DNA from: Nitrospira sp.
GTDB lineage: Bacteria; Nitrospirota; Nitrospiria; Nitrospirales; Nitrospiraceae
DNA length: 64,000 bases
Assembly (NCBI GenBank): GCA_005116835.1
Contig: SWDM01000016.1
Location: forward strand, 655,105-719,104
Reading direction: 5' to 3'
The notes below the pieces were generated by a model. It made no database searches. It saw only the letters and a program-made list of their open reading frames with translations, and had not been told where the DNA came from. The position numbers and the translations under genes were made by a program. Of the stretch, positions 8,030 to 15,441 are shown piece after piece. Position 1 is the first letter of the stretch; every line of letters starts with the position of its first letter.

Positions 8030-8155
8030 ATGGACCTGATCATCTTGGTAATAATGGCACTCGTGACGCTACTCTGGTGGGCAAGCGCCGCGCGATGGAG
8101 AACGGCTGTGGCGGTACGACGGCAGACCGGAGTAGGTAGGTCTCGAGTCAAGTGA
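8030..8155 (+). CDS. Very small membrane protein downstream of amoC
   Basis: A 41-codon frame (126 bases with stop). The predicted peptide begins MDLIILVIMALVTLLWW, a single hydrophobic helix (about residues 2-20), followed by an Arg-rich tail ending GRSRVK, a layout that would leave the tail in the cytoplasm. AGAGGGAG lies 6 bases before the ATG. It lies 95 bases after amoC and just past the hairpin. Small membrane proteins often assist membrane complexes, so a link to AmoC is possible, but only position supports it. I recognise no family. Confidence 0.45.
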   Translation: MDLIILVIMALVTLLWWASAARWRTAVAVRRQTGVGRSRVK

Positions 8156-8197
8156 GGAGCAGGCGGTTGAGCATTGTGATCGCCATCGAGGGTTCCA

Positions 8198-8509
8198 GTG
8201 GAATCGAATGGGAAACCAGACAATCCTCTACCCTCCGCTTCGCAAGCCGTCGAAGGCCTCTGTCCGCGTTGCGGAGGGTTGATGGTCATGGAGTATTACC
8301 TGGACCTGGAGGACGATACGGGTCAAATCGGTATCACGGGCTTGCGTTGCACGAGTTGTGGCGAGGTCATCGACCCGGTCATTCTTCAGAACAGATTGAA
8401 CCCAACGCCGGATCTCTCACACGGCGTGAAGAAAAGAAAATATGCCCAACGGGTCGATCACGGTGAGGCGGATGGCACACATCGGAACGACCAGGGGCAT
8501 GACAGGTAA
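8198..8509 (+). CDS. Small zinc-ribbon protein, paralogue of the 2581 gene
   Basis: A 103-residue protein with C22-x2-C25 (CPRCGG) and C51-x2-C54 (CTSCGE), the pairs again about 25 residues apart. The blocks RCGGLMV and CGE.IDPVILQNR are shared with the protein at 2581-2877. The C-terminus is charged and probably disordered. The start is a GTG at 8198 preceded by GAGGG; no ATG is suitably placed. The two paralogues sit on either side of amoC, which suggests a common function in this region. It binds zinc, most likely; the role is unknown. Confidence 0.55.
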   Translation: MESNGKPDNPLPSASQAVEGLCPRCGGLMVMEYYLDLEDDTGQIGITGLRCTSCGEVIDPVILQNRLNPTPDLSHGVKKRKYAQRVDHGEADGTHRNDQGHDR

Positions 8510-8565
8510 CCGGCGGCTAACCAATTGTTAGGCCGGCGCGGAAGGCCGGCTAAAGAGATGAGACC

Positions 8566-9480
8566 ATGCAGATCGTGGTAACCGGCGGAACAGGATTCAT
8601 CGGTTGGCCCTTATGTGTTTCCCTCTGTCAGGAGGGGCATCGGGTTACGCTCCTTACGAGAAAGATTGAGGCGGAACGGTCCTGTAACTCAACCGTCACG
8701 GCCATCGAGTGGAATGGACGAACGGCGGGAGATTGGGAGCATTGTCTCGACGATGCCGATGCCGTGATCAATTTGGCTGGCGCTCCGATTGCCGATGGGC
8801 GCTGGACCGATGCCCGCAAGCAGCTCCTCACCGAAAGCCGGACCCTTTCCACTCGTCTGCTCGTAGCAGCCCTGTCTCGCCGATCTGTGAAACCGCCAAC
8901 GCTGATTAGTGCCTCCGGTATCGGCTACTACGGGGCTAGCGACGATCGTATGCTGGATGAGGGAGCCCGGCGTGGCCAAGGCTTTCTGCCCGATCTCTGT
9001 CTTGCGTGGGAGGCCGAGGCGCTGAGGGCTGCGGAGTTTGGTGTGCGAGTCGTCATGCTGCGGACTGGAATGGTGCTCGAACGAGACGGTGGCGCCTTAC
9101 CGAAGATGCTGTTGCCGTTTAGGCTGTTCGCTGGCGGGCCGATCATGCCGGGAACCCAGTGGGTGTCATGGATCCATCGGCTCGATCACATCGGATTGAT
9201 CAAATGGGCGCTTACGACGCCGAGCGTATCTGGTCCTGTCAATGCAGTGGCTCCCGAGGCTGTAACAATGACTATGTTCTGCGACTCGATCGGACAAGCG
9301 CTCCACCGGCCCTCCTGGCTTCCCATGCCGGGCTTCGCTTTGCACGTGGCATTGGGTGAACTGGGGACGCTCATGACCACGGGCCAACGGGTCATTCCGG
9401 CGAAGGCGCTCTCCGGGGGATACGTCTTTCACTATCCGACGCTGGAACCGGCCTTGCGGGCGATTATGACGAAGCGATAA
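8566..9480 (+). CDS. TIGR01777-family epimerase (YfcH/SulA-like)
   Basis: A 304-residue extended SDR protein starting with the NAD(P)-binding motif VVTGGTGFIGWPL. It shows the family signatures NLAGAPIADGRW, SASGIGYYG, RTGMVLERDGGALPKMLLPF and the C-terminal DUF1731-like stretch ending in PALRAI. It matches the proteins known as YfcH or, in older annotation, cell division inhibitor SulA-like. The substrate is unknown for the whole family, and it is not related to the SOS protein SulA. It is on the same strand as its neighbours but separated by 56 and 65 bases. Confidence 0.85.
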   Translation: MQIVVTGGTGFIGWPLCVSLCQEGHRVTLLTRKIEAERSCNSTVTAIEWNGRTAGDWEHCLDDADAVINLAGAPIADGRWTDARKQLLTESRTLSTRLLVAALSRRSVKPPTLISASGIGYYGASDDRMLDEGARRGQGFLPDLCLAWEAEALRAAEFGVRVVMLRTGMVLERDGGALPKMLLPFRLFAGGPIMPGTQWVSWIHRLDHIGLIKWALTTPSVSGPVNAVAPEAVTMTMFCDSIGQALHRPSWLPMPGFALHVALGELGTLMTTGQRVIPAKALSGGYVFHYPTLEPALRAIMTKR

Positions 9481-9545
9481 GGGAGGGCCTGGACTCTCTG
9501 GTACTCGGACTGGCGCATCAATCGTAGTTCCAAGGAGGTATTCTC

Positions 9546-10034
9546 ATGAAGACCAAGAAGATCAGCGTCATGACCATCGTATTATTGAGTCTGTTGACTA
9601 TCGGGCTGTGTCAGATCTCAGGGATGACGAGTGAAGTCAGAGCTGCTGAAGAACAGGACAAGCCAGACAGTCGGACCCAGCGATCGCATGGAGACGATGC
9701 CCCTCTGTCGAAGGGTGTCATTGGCGTGTCGTTACATGTTGGGGCGGAACGCATCGGGGATCCGGCTTCGCTGTATGTGGCCCATGTGCATCCAGAGGGG
9801 CCTGCACAGCACGCAGGTCTGAAACACGGAGATGAGATAGTCACGGTGAACGGTGCGGCAGTCGTTGGGAAGACCTATGAGCAGGTGATCCAGATGGTGC
9901 GGGGAGAAGCGGGCACCGCGGTGAAACTGGGCGTGAAGGGCGATGGGGCTGTACGCGACATTGCAATCATGCGTATCACCATCGAAAAACTCTATAGGGG
10001 CGAGATGGGGTCACATGGTGAGCCGGCGCGATAG
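9546..10034 (+). CDS. Secreted PDZ-domain protein
   Basis: The 162-residue protein has a signal peptide (about 1-33, ending EVRA). A short acidic linker and one PDZ domain follow (about 55-148), with the binding-loop signatures IGVSL, VHPEGPAQHAGLKHGDEIVTVNG and VIQMVRGEAGT. There is no protease or methyltransferase domain, so it is a free periplasmic PDZ protein. It probably binds C-terminal tails of other exported proteins. An AAGGAGG signal lies 6 bases before the ATG. Partners are unknown; the neighbouring exported proteins are candidates by position only. Confidence 0.75.
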   Translation: MKTKKISVMTIVLLSLLTIGLCQISGMTSEVRAAEEQDKPDSRTQRSHGDDAPLSKGVIGVSLHVGAERIGDPASLYVAHVHPEGPAQHAGLKHGDEIVTVNGAAVVGKTYEQVIQMVRGEAGTAVKLGVKGDGAVRDIAIMRITIEKLYRGEMGSHGEPAR

Positions 10035-10146
10035 GTGTGCACCATGATCAACGTCATGCGTTCACGTTGAGCCTCCTTCCACCAGATCAAAGTGCGTTTG
10101 GCGATAGACCGCAACCTTACAAGGTCTCACACAGGAGGGTTCAGCC

Positions 10147-10728
10147 ATGATTAGGCAAGTCACACGAGCAGGCTCAATGGCACTCATTCTATTACTAGCA
10201 CTCTACCACCCCGACGGAGTCGCGGCACATGGGACAGCGAGCGGGGAAGACGACCCTTGCTTGCGCCAAGTCGGTGAGCGCTTGGTGCATTTCAGCGCCT
10301 ATCAACCGCAATACCAGTTGAGAGATCAATACTGCACGGATATTCCCCAGGAAGGCGAGACCTTCCTGGTTGTAGACCTCGTGGACCCGGCGCTGCGCAA
10401 CGAACCGGTCTGGATGCGGATCGTGAAGGGTACCAATGAAGCAGAGGGTGAACTTGTGGCAGATATTCATCCGAGTACCCACCCGGACGGCGTGCTCAGG
10501 GGCGAAGTCCGGCTGGACGAAGGCCTGTATACGGTCATCCTTGCGACAGAGAAACAGAATCTGATGAAACGCCCGCAGTATCTCTTGCGGGTACACATGA
10601 CCGACTATCAGAAGCTAATGCGCACCGTGGCAATACCACTGCTCGGCGTGCTGCTCGTGGCCTGGCTCGGGTACAAGCTCATACGATCGAAGTGGCTAAG
10701 GAATTGGCGCACGGGAAGTACACAGTGA
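10147..10728 (+). CDS. Periplasmic protein with C-terminal membrane anchor, unknown function
   Basis: A 193-residue protein. The signal peptide ends VAA before H28-G29, so the mature protein would begin with histidine. The periplasmic part (28-155) carries two cysteines, C38 (DPCLRQ) and C63 (QYCTD), which may form a disulfide, and a beta-rich region with FLVVDLVD and a repeated RGEV/RVHM pattern. One membrane helix (159-180) and a basic cytoplasmic tail close the protein. The layout (signal, periplasmic domain, C-terminal helix) is like that of AmoD/PmoD-type accessory proteins, but I see no sequence proof. AGGAGG precedes the start. Confidence 0.6.
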   Translation: MIRQVTRAGSMALILLLALYHPDGVAAHGTASGEDDPCLRQVGERLVHFSAYQPQYQLRDQYCTDIPQEGETFLVVDLVDPALRNEPVWMRIVKGTNEAEGELVADIHPSTHPDGVLRGEVRLDEGLYTVILATEKQNLMKRPQYLLRVHMTDYQKLMRTVAIPLLGVLLVAWLGYKLIRSKWLRNWRTGSTQ

Positions 10729-10765
10729 AACTCTATGTACTCTCGATGGATGGTCATGTGATTTA

Positions 10766-10892
10766 GCAGGCTGTTGACAATGTCCGCCAGCGGCGTTCTC
10801 GCGGCGCTCAGAGGCTCAACGTACGGCGGAGAGTACGCTTCGCCCTCTTCGCTTGCTGTGGCCTTGCCGGACGGCCTTTCTGAACAGCCTGC
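10766..10892. repeat. Palindromic dispersed repeat (MITE-like), copy 1
   Basis: A 127-bp element with imperfect terminal inverted repeats: both ends read GCAGGCTGTT inward and then diverge, continuing to GTCCG. Inside is a paired stretch with TCAACGTACGGCGGAGAGTACG. A related core lies at about 62905-62970 in the opposite orientation (shared pattern CGTA..TACGTTGAG and CGAGAACG.CGC), so this is a repeat family. No coding capacity. Such elements are common in Nitrospira genomes, from general knowledge. Confidence 0.65.
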
Positions 10893-11109
10893 GACCTATC
10901 GTGAGATCATCCTTGACCTGCTCCGTGTTGAGTGCCGAAGCATTTAGGTGAGTTTGTCAACAGACTGTTAGTCGTCTTTTGACTTTGCGATAAATGAGCA
11001 AACTGCGAGAGAATGGATCGAGGCTATTGCGGCGTTTATCTTTGCTCATGGTTGATTACCGGCAAGCCTGCGAGAAATATTTAGCTCTCGGCAAAATACA
11101 GGAGACGAG

Positions 11110-12063
11110 ATGACGACCGCGCCGCTCCGTCTTGGCATCAGCCGTTGTCTCCTCGGAGACGAAGTCCGGTTCGATGGAGGACATAAGAAGGACAGTTTTC
11201 TGACCGATGTGTTTGGTCGCTATGTGGACTGGGTTCCTGTCTGTCCGGAGGTTGAGGCAGGACTGGGCACTCCTCGTGAGGCGATGCGACTGGTCGGCGA
11301 TCCTCAGAATCCCCGACTCCTAACGATCAAGAGTGGGACTGATCACACACGCGCCCTGCAAACGTTGACCACGAATCGTATCGCACAACTTATGAAGCTG
11401 GATTTATCCGGGTACGTCTTTAAGAAGGGCTCGCCGAGCTGCGGTATCGAGCGAGTTCGTCTTTACAATGAGCAGGGGATACCCAACCGGAACGGAGTCG
11501 GACTATTTGCGCGGGCTTTTATCGAGGAGTTTCCGTTGATTCCGGTCGAAGAAGAAGGACGGCTCTGCGAGCCTACACTCAGGGAGAATTTTATCGAACG
11601 GGTCTTCTGTTACCGCCGCTGGCAGGATCTCGCGCAGAGTGGCATCTCGAGGCGGGCCCTGGTGCAGTTCCACACGATCCACAAATATTTGCTGTTGGCC
11701 CATAGCCCACAGCAATACGAGGTGCTCGGGCGGCTGGTCGGTCAGGCGGAGCGGCACCGTCCCAAGGAATTCGCTCACCGGTATGGGGAACTGTTCATGA
11801 AGGCATTGGCCGTGAAAGCGACGGTGCGTAAACATGTGAACGTACTCCAGCACATTCTGGGGTATTTCAAGGAGCGGCTCGGCGCTCACGAGAAAGCCGA
11901 GCTGTTGGGCGTGATCAATGATTATCATCATGGACTCACACCCTTGGTTGTCCCTCTGACGCTGATCAAACACTACGTCAAGATCTTCGATGTCGGCTAC
12001 ATTCGTGATCAGGTCTATCTCAATCCGCATCCGAAGGAACTCATGTTGCGCAATCATGTGTAA
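11110..12063 (+). CDS. DUF523/DUF1722 two-domain protein
   Basis: The 317-residue protein starts with a DUF523 domain (about 5-160), with the conserved ISRCLLG, CPEVEAGLGTPREAMRL and KKGSPSCGIERV; these cysteines (C13, C45, C111 region) could bind metal or a cluster. A DUF1722 domain follows (about 190-310), with VQFHTIHKYLLLAHSPQQY. This is the two-domain arrangement seen in YbgA-like proteins. In some bacteria it sits next to photolyase genes, but no photolyase is seen here. Next on the same strand, 30 bases on, is a CbiX-like chelatase, so they may be co-transcribed. Function unknown. Confidence 0.8.
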   Translation: MTTAPLRLGISRCLLGDEVRFDGGHKKDSFLTDVFGRYVDWVPVCPEVEAGLGTPREAMRLVGDPQNPRLLTIKSGTDHTRALQTLTTNRIAQLMKLDLSGYVFKKGSPSCGIERVRLYNEQGIPNRNGVGLFARAFIEEFPLIPVEEEGRLCEPTLRENFIERVFCYRRWQDLAQSGISRRALVQFHTIHKYLLLAHSPQQYEVLGRLVGQAERHRPKEFAHRYGELFMKALAVKATVRKHVNVLQHILGYFKERLGAHEKAELLGVINDYHHGLTPLVVPLTLIKHYVKIFDVGYIRDQVYLNPHPKELMLRNHV

Positions 12064-12093
12064 CACTTCATGTCTGATGAAAGGAGTGCGCTA

Positions 12094-12603
12094 ATGGCGA
12101 CTGTTGTACGGGGAGTGATTCTTGTGGGCCACGGAGGCATTCCCAAGGGATGTCCGTCTGAACTTGTCACGAAACTGAAACGGTTGGAAGGGCAGCGGCG
12201 AGCGGCAGGTACGTCGATGTCTGCAGAGGAACATGAATTGGACACCAAAATTCGCCAGTGGCCGAGGACGCCGGAGACGGACCCCTATCAATCGGGACTG
12301 GAAGCGGTGGCGGCTCAATTGCGGGCGAATTTGGGGGATGTGCTCTTTGCCGTGGCCTACAACGAGTTCTGCACCCCGACCTTGGAAGAGTCGGTCGAGG
12401 AGTTGATCAAGAAAGGCGCGACTCACATTACCGTGACCACGACGATGTTCACACCGGGCGGGTCTCACTCGGAGGTCGAAATTCCGGAAATCCTCGATCA
12501 TCTGAGGCCGCAGTATCCCGAGGTCGAACTTCGTTACGCCTGGCCGTTCGACCTGAAGCTAGTCGCAAACACGTTGACGGAGCAGGTGAAACGATTTTCT
12601 TGA
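12094..12603 (+). CDS. CbiX/SirB-like chelatase-family protein
   Basis: A 169-residue protein of the CbiX class, single-domain chelatases that insert cobalt, iron or nickel into sirohydrochlorin-type tetrapyrroles. Seen motifs are ILVGHGGIPKG at the N-terminus (the HG histidine), VAYNEFCTPTLEESVEEL, and TTTMFTPGGSHSEVEIPEIL with a second histidine. Length suits a full single domain, although it contains an inserted helical stretch (residues about 25-50). I chose ATG 12094 because AAAGGAG lies 7 bases before it; an in-frame ATG at 12070 has no such signal. Which metal or macrocycle it uses cannot be told from sequence. Confidence 0.7.
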   Translation: MATVVRGVILVGHGGIPKGCPSELVTKLKRLEGQRRAAGTSMSAEEHELDTKIRQWPRTPETDPYQSGLEAVAAQLRANLGDVLFAVAYNEFCTPTLEESVEELIKKGATHITVTTTMFTPGGSHSEVEIPEILDHLRPQYPEVELRYAWPFDLKLVANTLTEQVKRFS

Positions 12604-12681
12604 ACAGGATCGTGGTGAAGCAGCGACAACAAGCAAGCCTTCAATGGGTTGACTGGTGGCTAAACGGCAAGGAGGAGAGGC

Positions 12682-13884
12682 ATGGGGGTGAGGCAGAGGG
12701 GCCAGGTGCGGTTGTATGTTCTCGGTTTGCTGATGGCCATAACGTTCGTCGCGTGGGTCGCAGGTCCGGCGCAGGCGCAGCAGCAGATCACCGGTAAAGA
12801 TGGCGCAACGATGCTGTTCGTGCCGGCGGGTGAATTTCCCATGGGGAGCAACGATGGTAGTGACGATGAAAAGCCCGTCCATCAGGTCTCGCTCGATGCC
12901 TATTACCTCGACAAGTATGAAGTGACGGTCGGGCAGTATGCCAAGTTTCTGGAAGCCACGGGCTTTAACGGGCCGCCGATGTGGGCGACTATGGACCAGC
13001 CGTCCCATCAGAAGCGCCCGGTCGTGAATGTCGATTGGTCGGATGCGAGTAACTATTGCGAGTGGGCCGGCAAGCGGCTGCCGACGGAGGCGGAATGGGA
13101 GAAAGCGGCGAGGGGGACGGATGGGCGTATCTATCCCTGGGGCAATGAACCTCCCAATACGCTCCGGGCGAACTATGGGCAGGAGAAGTGGAGCAACCAT
13201 ACCGCGCTGGTGCCGGTGGGGCAATTGAAAGACGGCAAGAGCCCCTATGGTATCTATGATCTGGCGGGGAATGTCTGGGAATGGGTAAGCGACTGGTATG
13301 ACCCGGACTATTACGCGACCAGCTCGCAGCAGAACCCGAAGGGGCCGGAAAATGGTAAATATAAAGTGTTGCGGGGCGGCTCGTGGGACCTCGCTCCGGA
13401 GCACCTGCGATCCACGCACCGGGATTTCAATATACCGTTGGCCCCAACCTATGAGTCACCGGCGTATCGCAACTTCAACAGCGGGTTCCGCTGTGCGAAG
13501 AATCCCGTGCTGGCTGACCCCGGGGGACTCATGACATTGAGTCCGGTTCCGGCCGATTATGCCGACAAACATATGCCGGCTGGCTGGTGGACAGATACTA
13601 ATATCATCGAGGAGGGAAGGCAGATTTATTCCCAGGAGGGCTGCCGCAGTTGCCATAAGGACGGCAAACCGGTAAAAAGTGGGGGAGGGCTTCGTGACCA
13701 GAAAAACGTCCGCCGTTTCTCGGACAGCTACTGGTTCTGGCGAGTGGCGGAAGGGGTTCCAAAGACAAGCATGAAGGCCTGGAAGTCGTACCTCTCAGAA
13801 GAGCAGATCTGGCAGGTGATCGCGTTTGTGCATCAGTTCTCGCATGGGGGTAAACCTTCCGAACACAGGGATTACAAGCCCTGA
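12682..13884 (+). CDS. Secreted SUMF1-fold protein fused to a cytochrome c domain
   Basis: A 400-residue exported protein: signal peptide (1-32, ending AQA), SUMF1/FGE-type domain (about 40-275, with FVPAGEFPMGSNDGSDDEKP, KRLPTEAEWEKAARGTDG, GNVWEWVSDWYD, LRGGSW, GFRCAK), and a C-terminal class I cytochrome c (about 300-390). Heme attachment is C321-R-S-C324-H325, and M364 in TSMKAW is the likely sixth ligand. The final helix EEQIWQVIAFVHQF is typical. The cysteines of formylglycine-generating enzymes are absent after RGGSW. The domain order suggests that a sulfatase-modifying-like fold docks a partner or binds a metal or ligand while the heme handles electrons. AAGGAGG lies just before the ATG. 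A fusion of this kind is unusual. Confidence 0.85.
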   Translation: MGVRQRGQVRLYVLGLLMAITFVAWVAGPAQAQQQITGKDGATMLFVPAGEFPMGSNDGSDDEKPVHQVSLDAYYLDKYEVTVGQYAKFLEATGFNGPPMWATMDQPSHQKRPVVNVDWSDASNYCEWAGKRLPTEAEWEKAARGTDGRIYPWGNEPPNTLRANYGQEKWSNHTALVPVGQLKDGKSPYGIYDLAGNVWEWVSDWYDPDYYATSSQQNPKGPENGKYKVLRGGSWDLAPEHLRSTHRDFNIPLAPTYESPAYRNFNSGFRCAKNPVLADPGGLMTLSPVPADYADKHMPAGWWTDTNIIEEGRQIYSQEGCRSCHKDGKPVKSGGGLRDQKNVRRFSDSYWFWRVAEGVPKTSMKAWKSYLSEEQIWQVIAFVHQFSHGGKPSEHRDYKP

Positions 13885-14011
13885 GGTCGTCCATTCAATC
13901 AGGATTGCATGATGGATTTGCGCGGCTACGGAGTGGAATTAATTTATGGCAGGATTTTATTTAGGCCATCACCGAGTGTAGAATGGGCGACCGAGTAACC
14001 GAGCTATTAGG

Positions 14012-14593
14012 ATGTTGTCTCTCAAAATTGAGTTAGCGAAAGCCTTTCATGAAACCCAATCCTTCAAGTGGGACCCTGCTACAGGGTTCACGCTCGCGTC
14101 CGGAATAAAGAGCCCTTTCTACGTCGATTGCCGGTCCTTGATGGCCCATCCAGGATCTCGCCGTCTTGTCGCCGGCTTGGCGTACGAATCGTTGCGGTCG
14201 ATGGACCTCGACTGTCTTGGCGGACTGGAAATTGGAGCGATCTCCATTGCTACCAGCATCTCGGACTTCGCGTTCGTAGCCCAGCCGCCACGAACCTGGA
14301 GGACCTTCGTGGTAAGGAAGCAGGTGAAAGATCATGGGCTTGGAAAGCTGATCGAAGGATCGTTTCAGCCGGGGGATCGAGCCGTGATCGTGGACGATGT
14401 GCTCACAAGCGGGGGTTCCCTTCTCAAGGCTGTCGCTGCTGCCAGGGGGGCGGGCTTGGCCGTAACCCATGCCTTAGTGATTGTTGACCGGAAGGAGCAG
14501 GATGGGCGGAAAAAGGTTGAATCTGAGGGCCTCACGCTCATCAGCCTGCTGACCATCGACGACTTGACCGGTGCGCAGCCAACTCACCCATAG
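14012..14593 (+). CDS. pyrE: Orotate phosphoribosyltransferase
   Basis: The 193-residue protein makes orotidine 5'-phosphate from orotate and PRPP in pyrimidine synthesis. The PRPP-binding motif AVIVDDVLTSGGSLLKAV is intact, and upstream are the conserved LASGIKSPFYVDCR segment and the KQVKDHG loop that closes over the substrate. Length is normal for the short bacterial type. It is separated from neighbours on both sides, so it is probably transcribed on its own. The start at 14012 is chosen for length; the ribosome binding site is weak. Confidence 0.85.
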   Translation: MLSLKIELAKAFHETQSFKWDPATGFTLASGIKSPFYVDCRSLMAHPGSRRLVAGLAYESLRSMDLDCLGGLEIGAISIATSISDFAFVAQPPRTWRTFVVRKQVKDHGLGKLIEGSFQPGDRAVIVDDVLTSGGSLLKAVAAARGAGLAVTHALVIVDRKEQDGRKKVESEGLTLISLLTIDDLTGAQPTHP

Positions 14594-14611
14594 GTTTCAA
14601 CAGCGATTGCC

Positions 14612-14920
14612 TCACTTACAGCGAAACTCAATGCCCCATCGGCGCTCCTCTACCATTTCCTCTGTGCCTGGTACTGGACTGACGATGCGGGTTCGTCCAT
14701 TTGTTTCTCCTTCGCGCACGATGCTATAGGGTCCGCCGCATTTCTCCTTGATCAGAACGAGAGCGTCTGTGCGAAACGACGACAACATCGGCCCCTGCCC
14801 ATCCTTGAAAGCATAGACGACAACCCCTCCGTCTTCCTGTTCTTGAAGCAGTTTTGCCCCCTCGCCACAACCGGCCAGAGTGAGGGCGAAGAGGACGGCG
14901 AGACTTGACCAAATCTTCAT
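14612..14920 (-). CDS. Small outer- or inner-membrane lipoprotein
   Basis: A 102-residue protein with an N-terminal lipobox LTLAGC (lipidated cysteine at about 18) after a hydrophobic signal, so it is a lipoprotein. The mature part has a second and third cysteine (KCGGPY, FRCK) that may form a disulfide, and short beta segments. I see no known family. The next residues after the lipid cysteine are Gly-Glu, so export to the outer membrane is possible. It lies tail-to-tail with pyrE. Confidence 0.6.
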   Translation of the reverse strand: MKIWSSLAVLFALTLAGCGEGAKLLQEQEDGGVVVYAFKDGQGPMLSSFRTDALVLIKEKCGGPYSIVREGETNGRTRIVSPVPGTEEMVEERRWGIEFRCK

Positions 14921-14995
14921 GCGGTCCCTATCATACCTGTGGGTGTAATCCTGTTCGAACGAATCACCGAACTCTGTGTTGGAAGGAGGTCAACC

Positions 14996-15421
14996 ATGAT
15001 GAAGCAGATTGTTGTCTCCGTGCTCGGATTATTTCTTCTGTTGACGATCTCGATCGGTGCGGTCTCAGCCCATCATTCCTATTTGCTCTCTGTCCAGCAG
15101 TTACGTGCCGGATTGACCAAGGCGCCTTCAATGACAGAGAAGGGTTTCATCTTAATCGATGTCCGATCCGCTCAAGAGCATGCAGGAGGATTTATTCCAG
15201 GAACCGATCTTAACATCGATTTCAGGGAAATTCAGGCTCGCCATCGAGACATCGGAGCCCAGCCGGAAGACCATCTGGTTGTCTATTGCCAATCCGGCCG
15301 TCGCAGTAACATCGCAGCGGAAACGCTCGCGGATTTGGGTTATCGCCATGTCTATAACGTCACCGGTAGCATGGATGCCTGGCTTGCAGCCGGTTTTCCG
15401 ATTGAGCGCGGAACCCGATAG
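14996..15421 (+). CDS. Periplasmic rhodanese-domain protein
   Basis: A 141-residue exported rhodanese. The signal peptide (1-24) ends VSA and the mature protein begins HHSY. The rhodanese domain follows with LIDVRSAQEHAGGFIPG and the active-site loop VYCQSGRRS, where the cysteine would carry the persulfide. Rhodaneses of this single-domain exported type transfer sulfane sulfur or act in sulfur trafficking. I chose ATG 14996 (GGAAGGAGGT lies 6 bases upstream); a second ATG follows at 14999. An upstream extension to 14939 is not supported. Confidence 0.75.
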   Translation: MMKQIVVSVLGLFLLLTISIGAVSAHHSYLLSVQQLRAGLTKAPSMTEKGFILIDVRSAQEHAGGFIPGTDLNIDFREIQARHRDIGAQPEDHLVVYCQSGRRSNIAAETLADLGYRHVYNVTGSMDAWLAAGFPIERGTR

Positions 15422-15441
15422 TTCCCCCTTATTTCATGGGC

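Noticed and set aside
10994-11049. Inverted repeat ATGAGCAAA/TTTGCTCAT before the DUF523 gene as a riboswitch (the CbiX gene follows)
   Set aside because: Only 9 bp of pairing with a 38-base loop and none of the conserved boxes of a cobalamin riboswitch were recognised.
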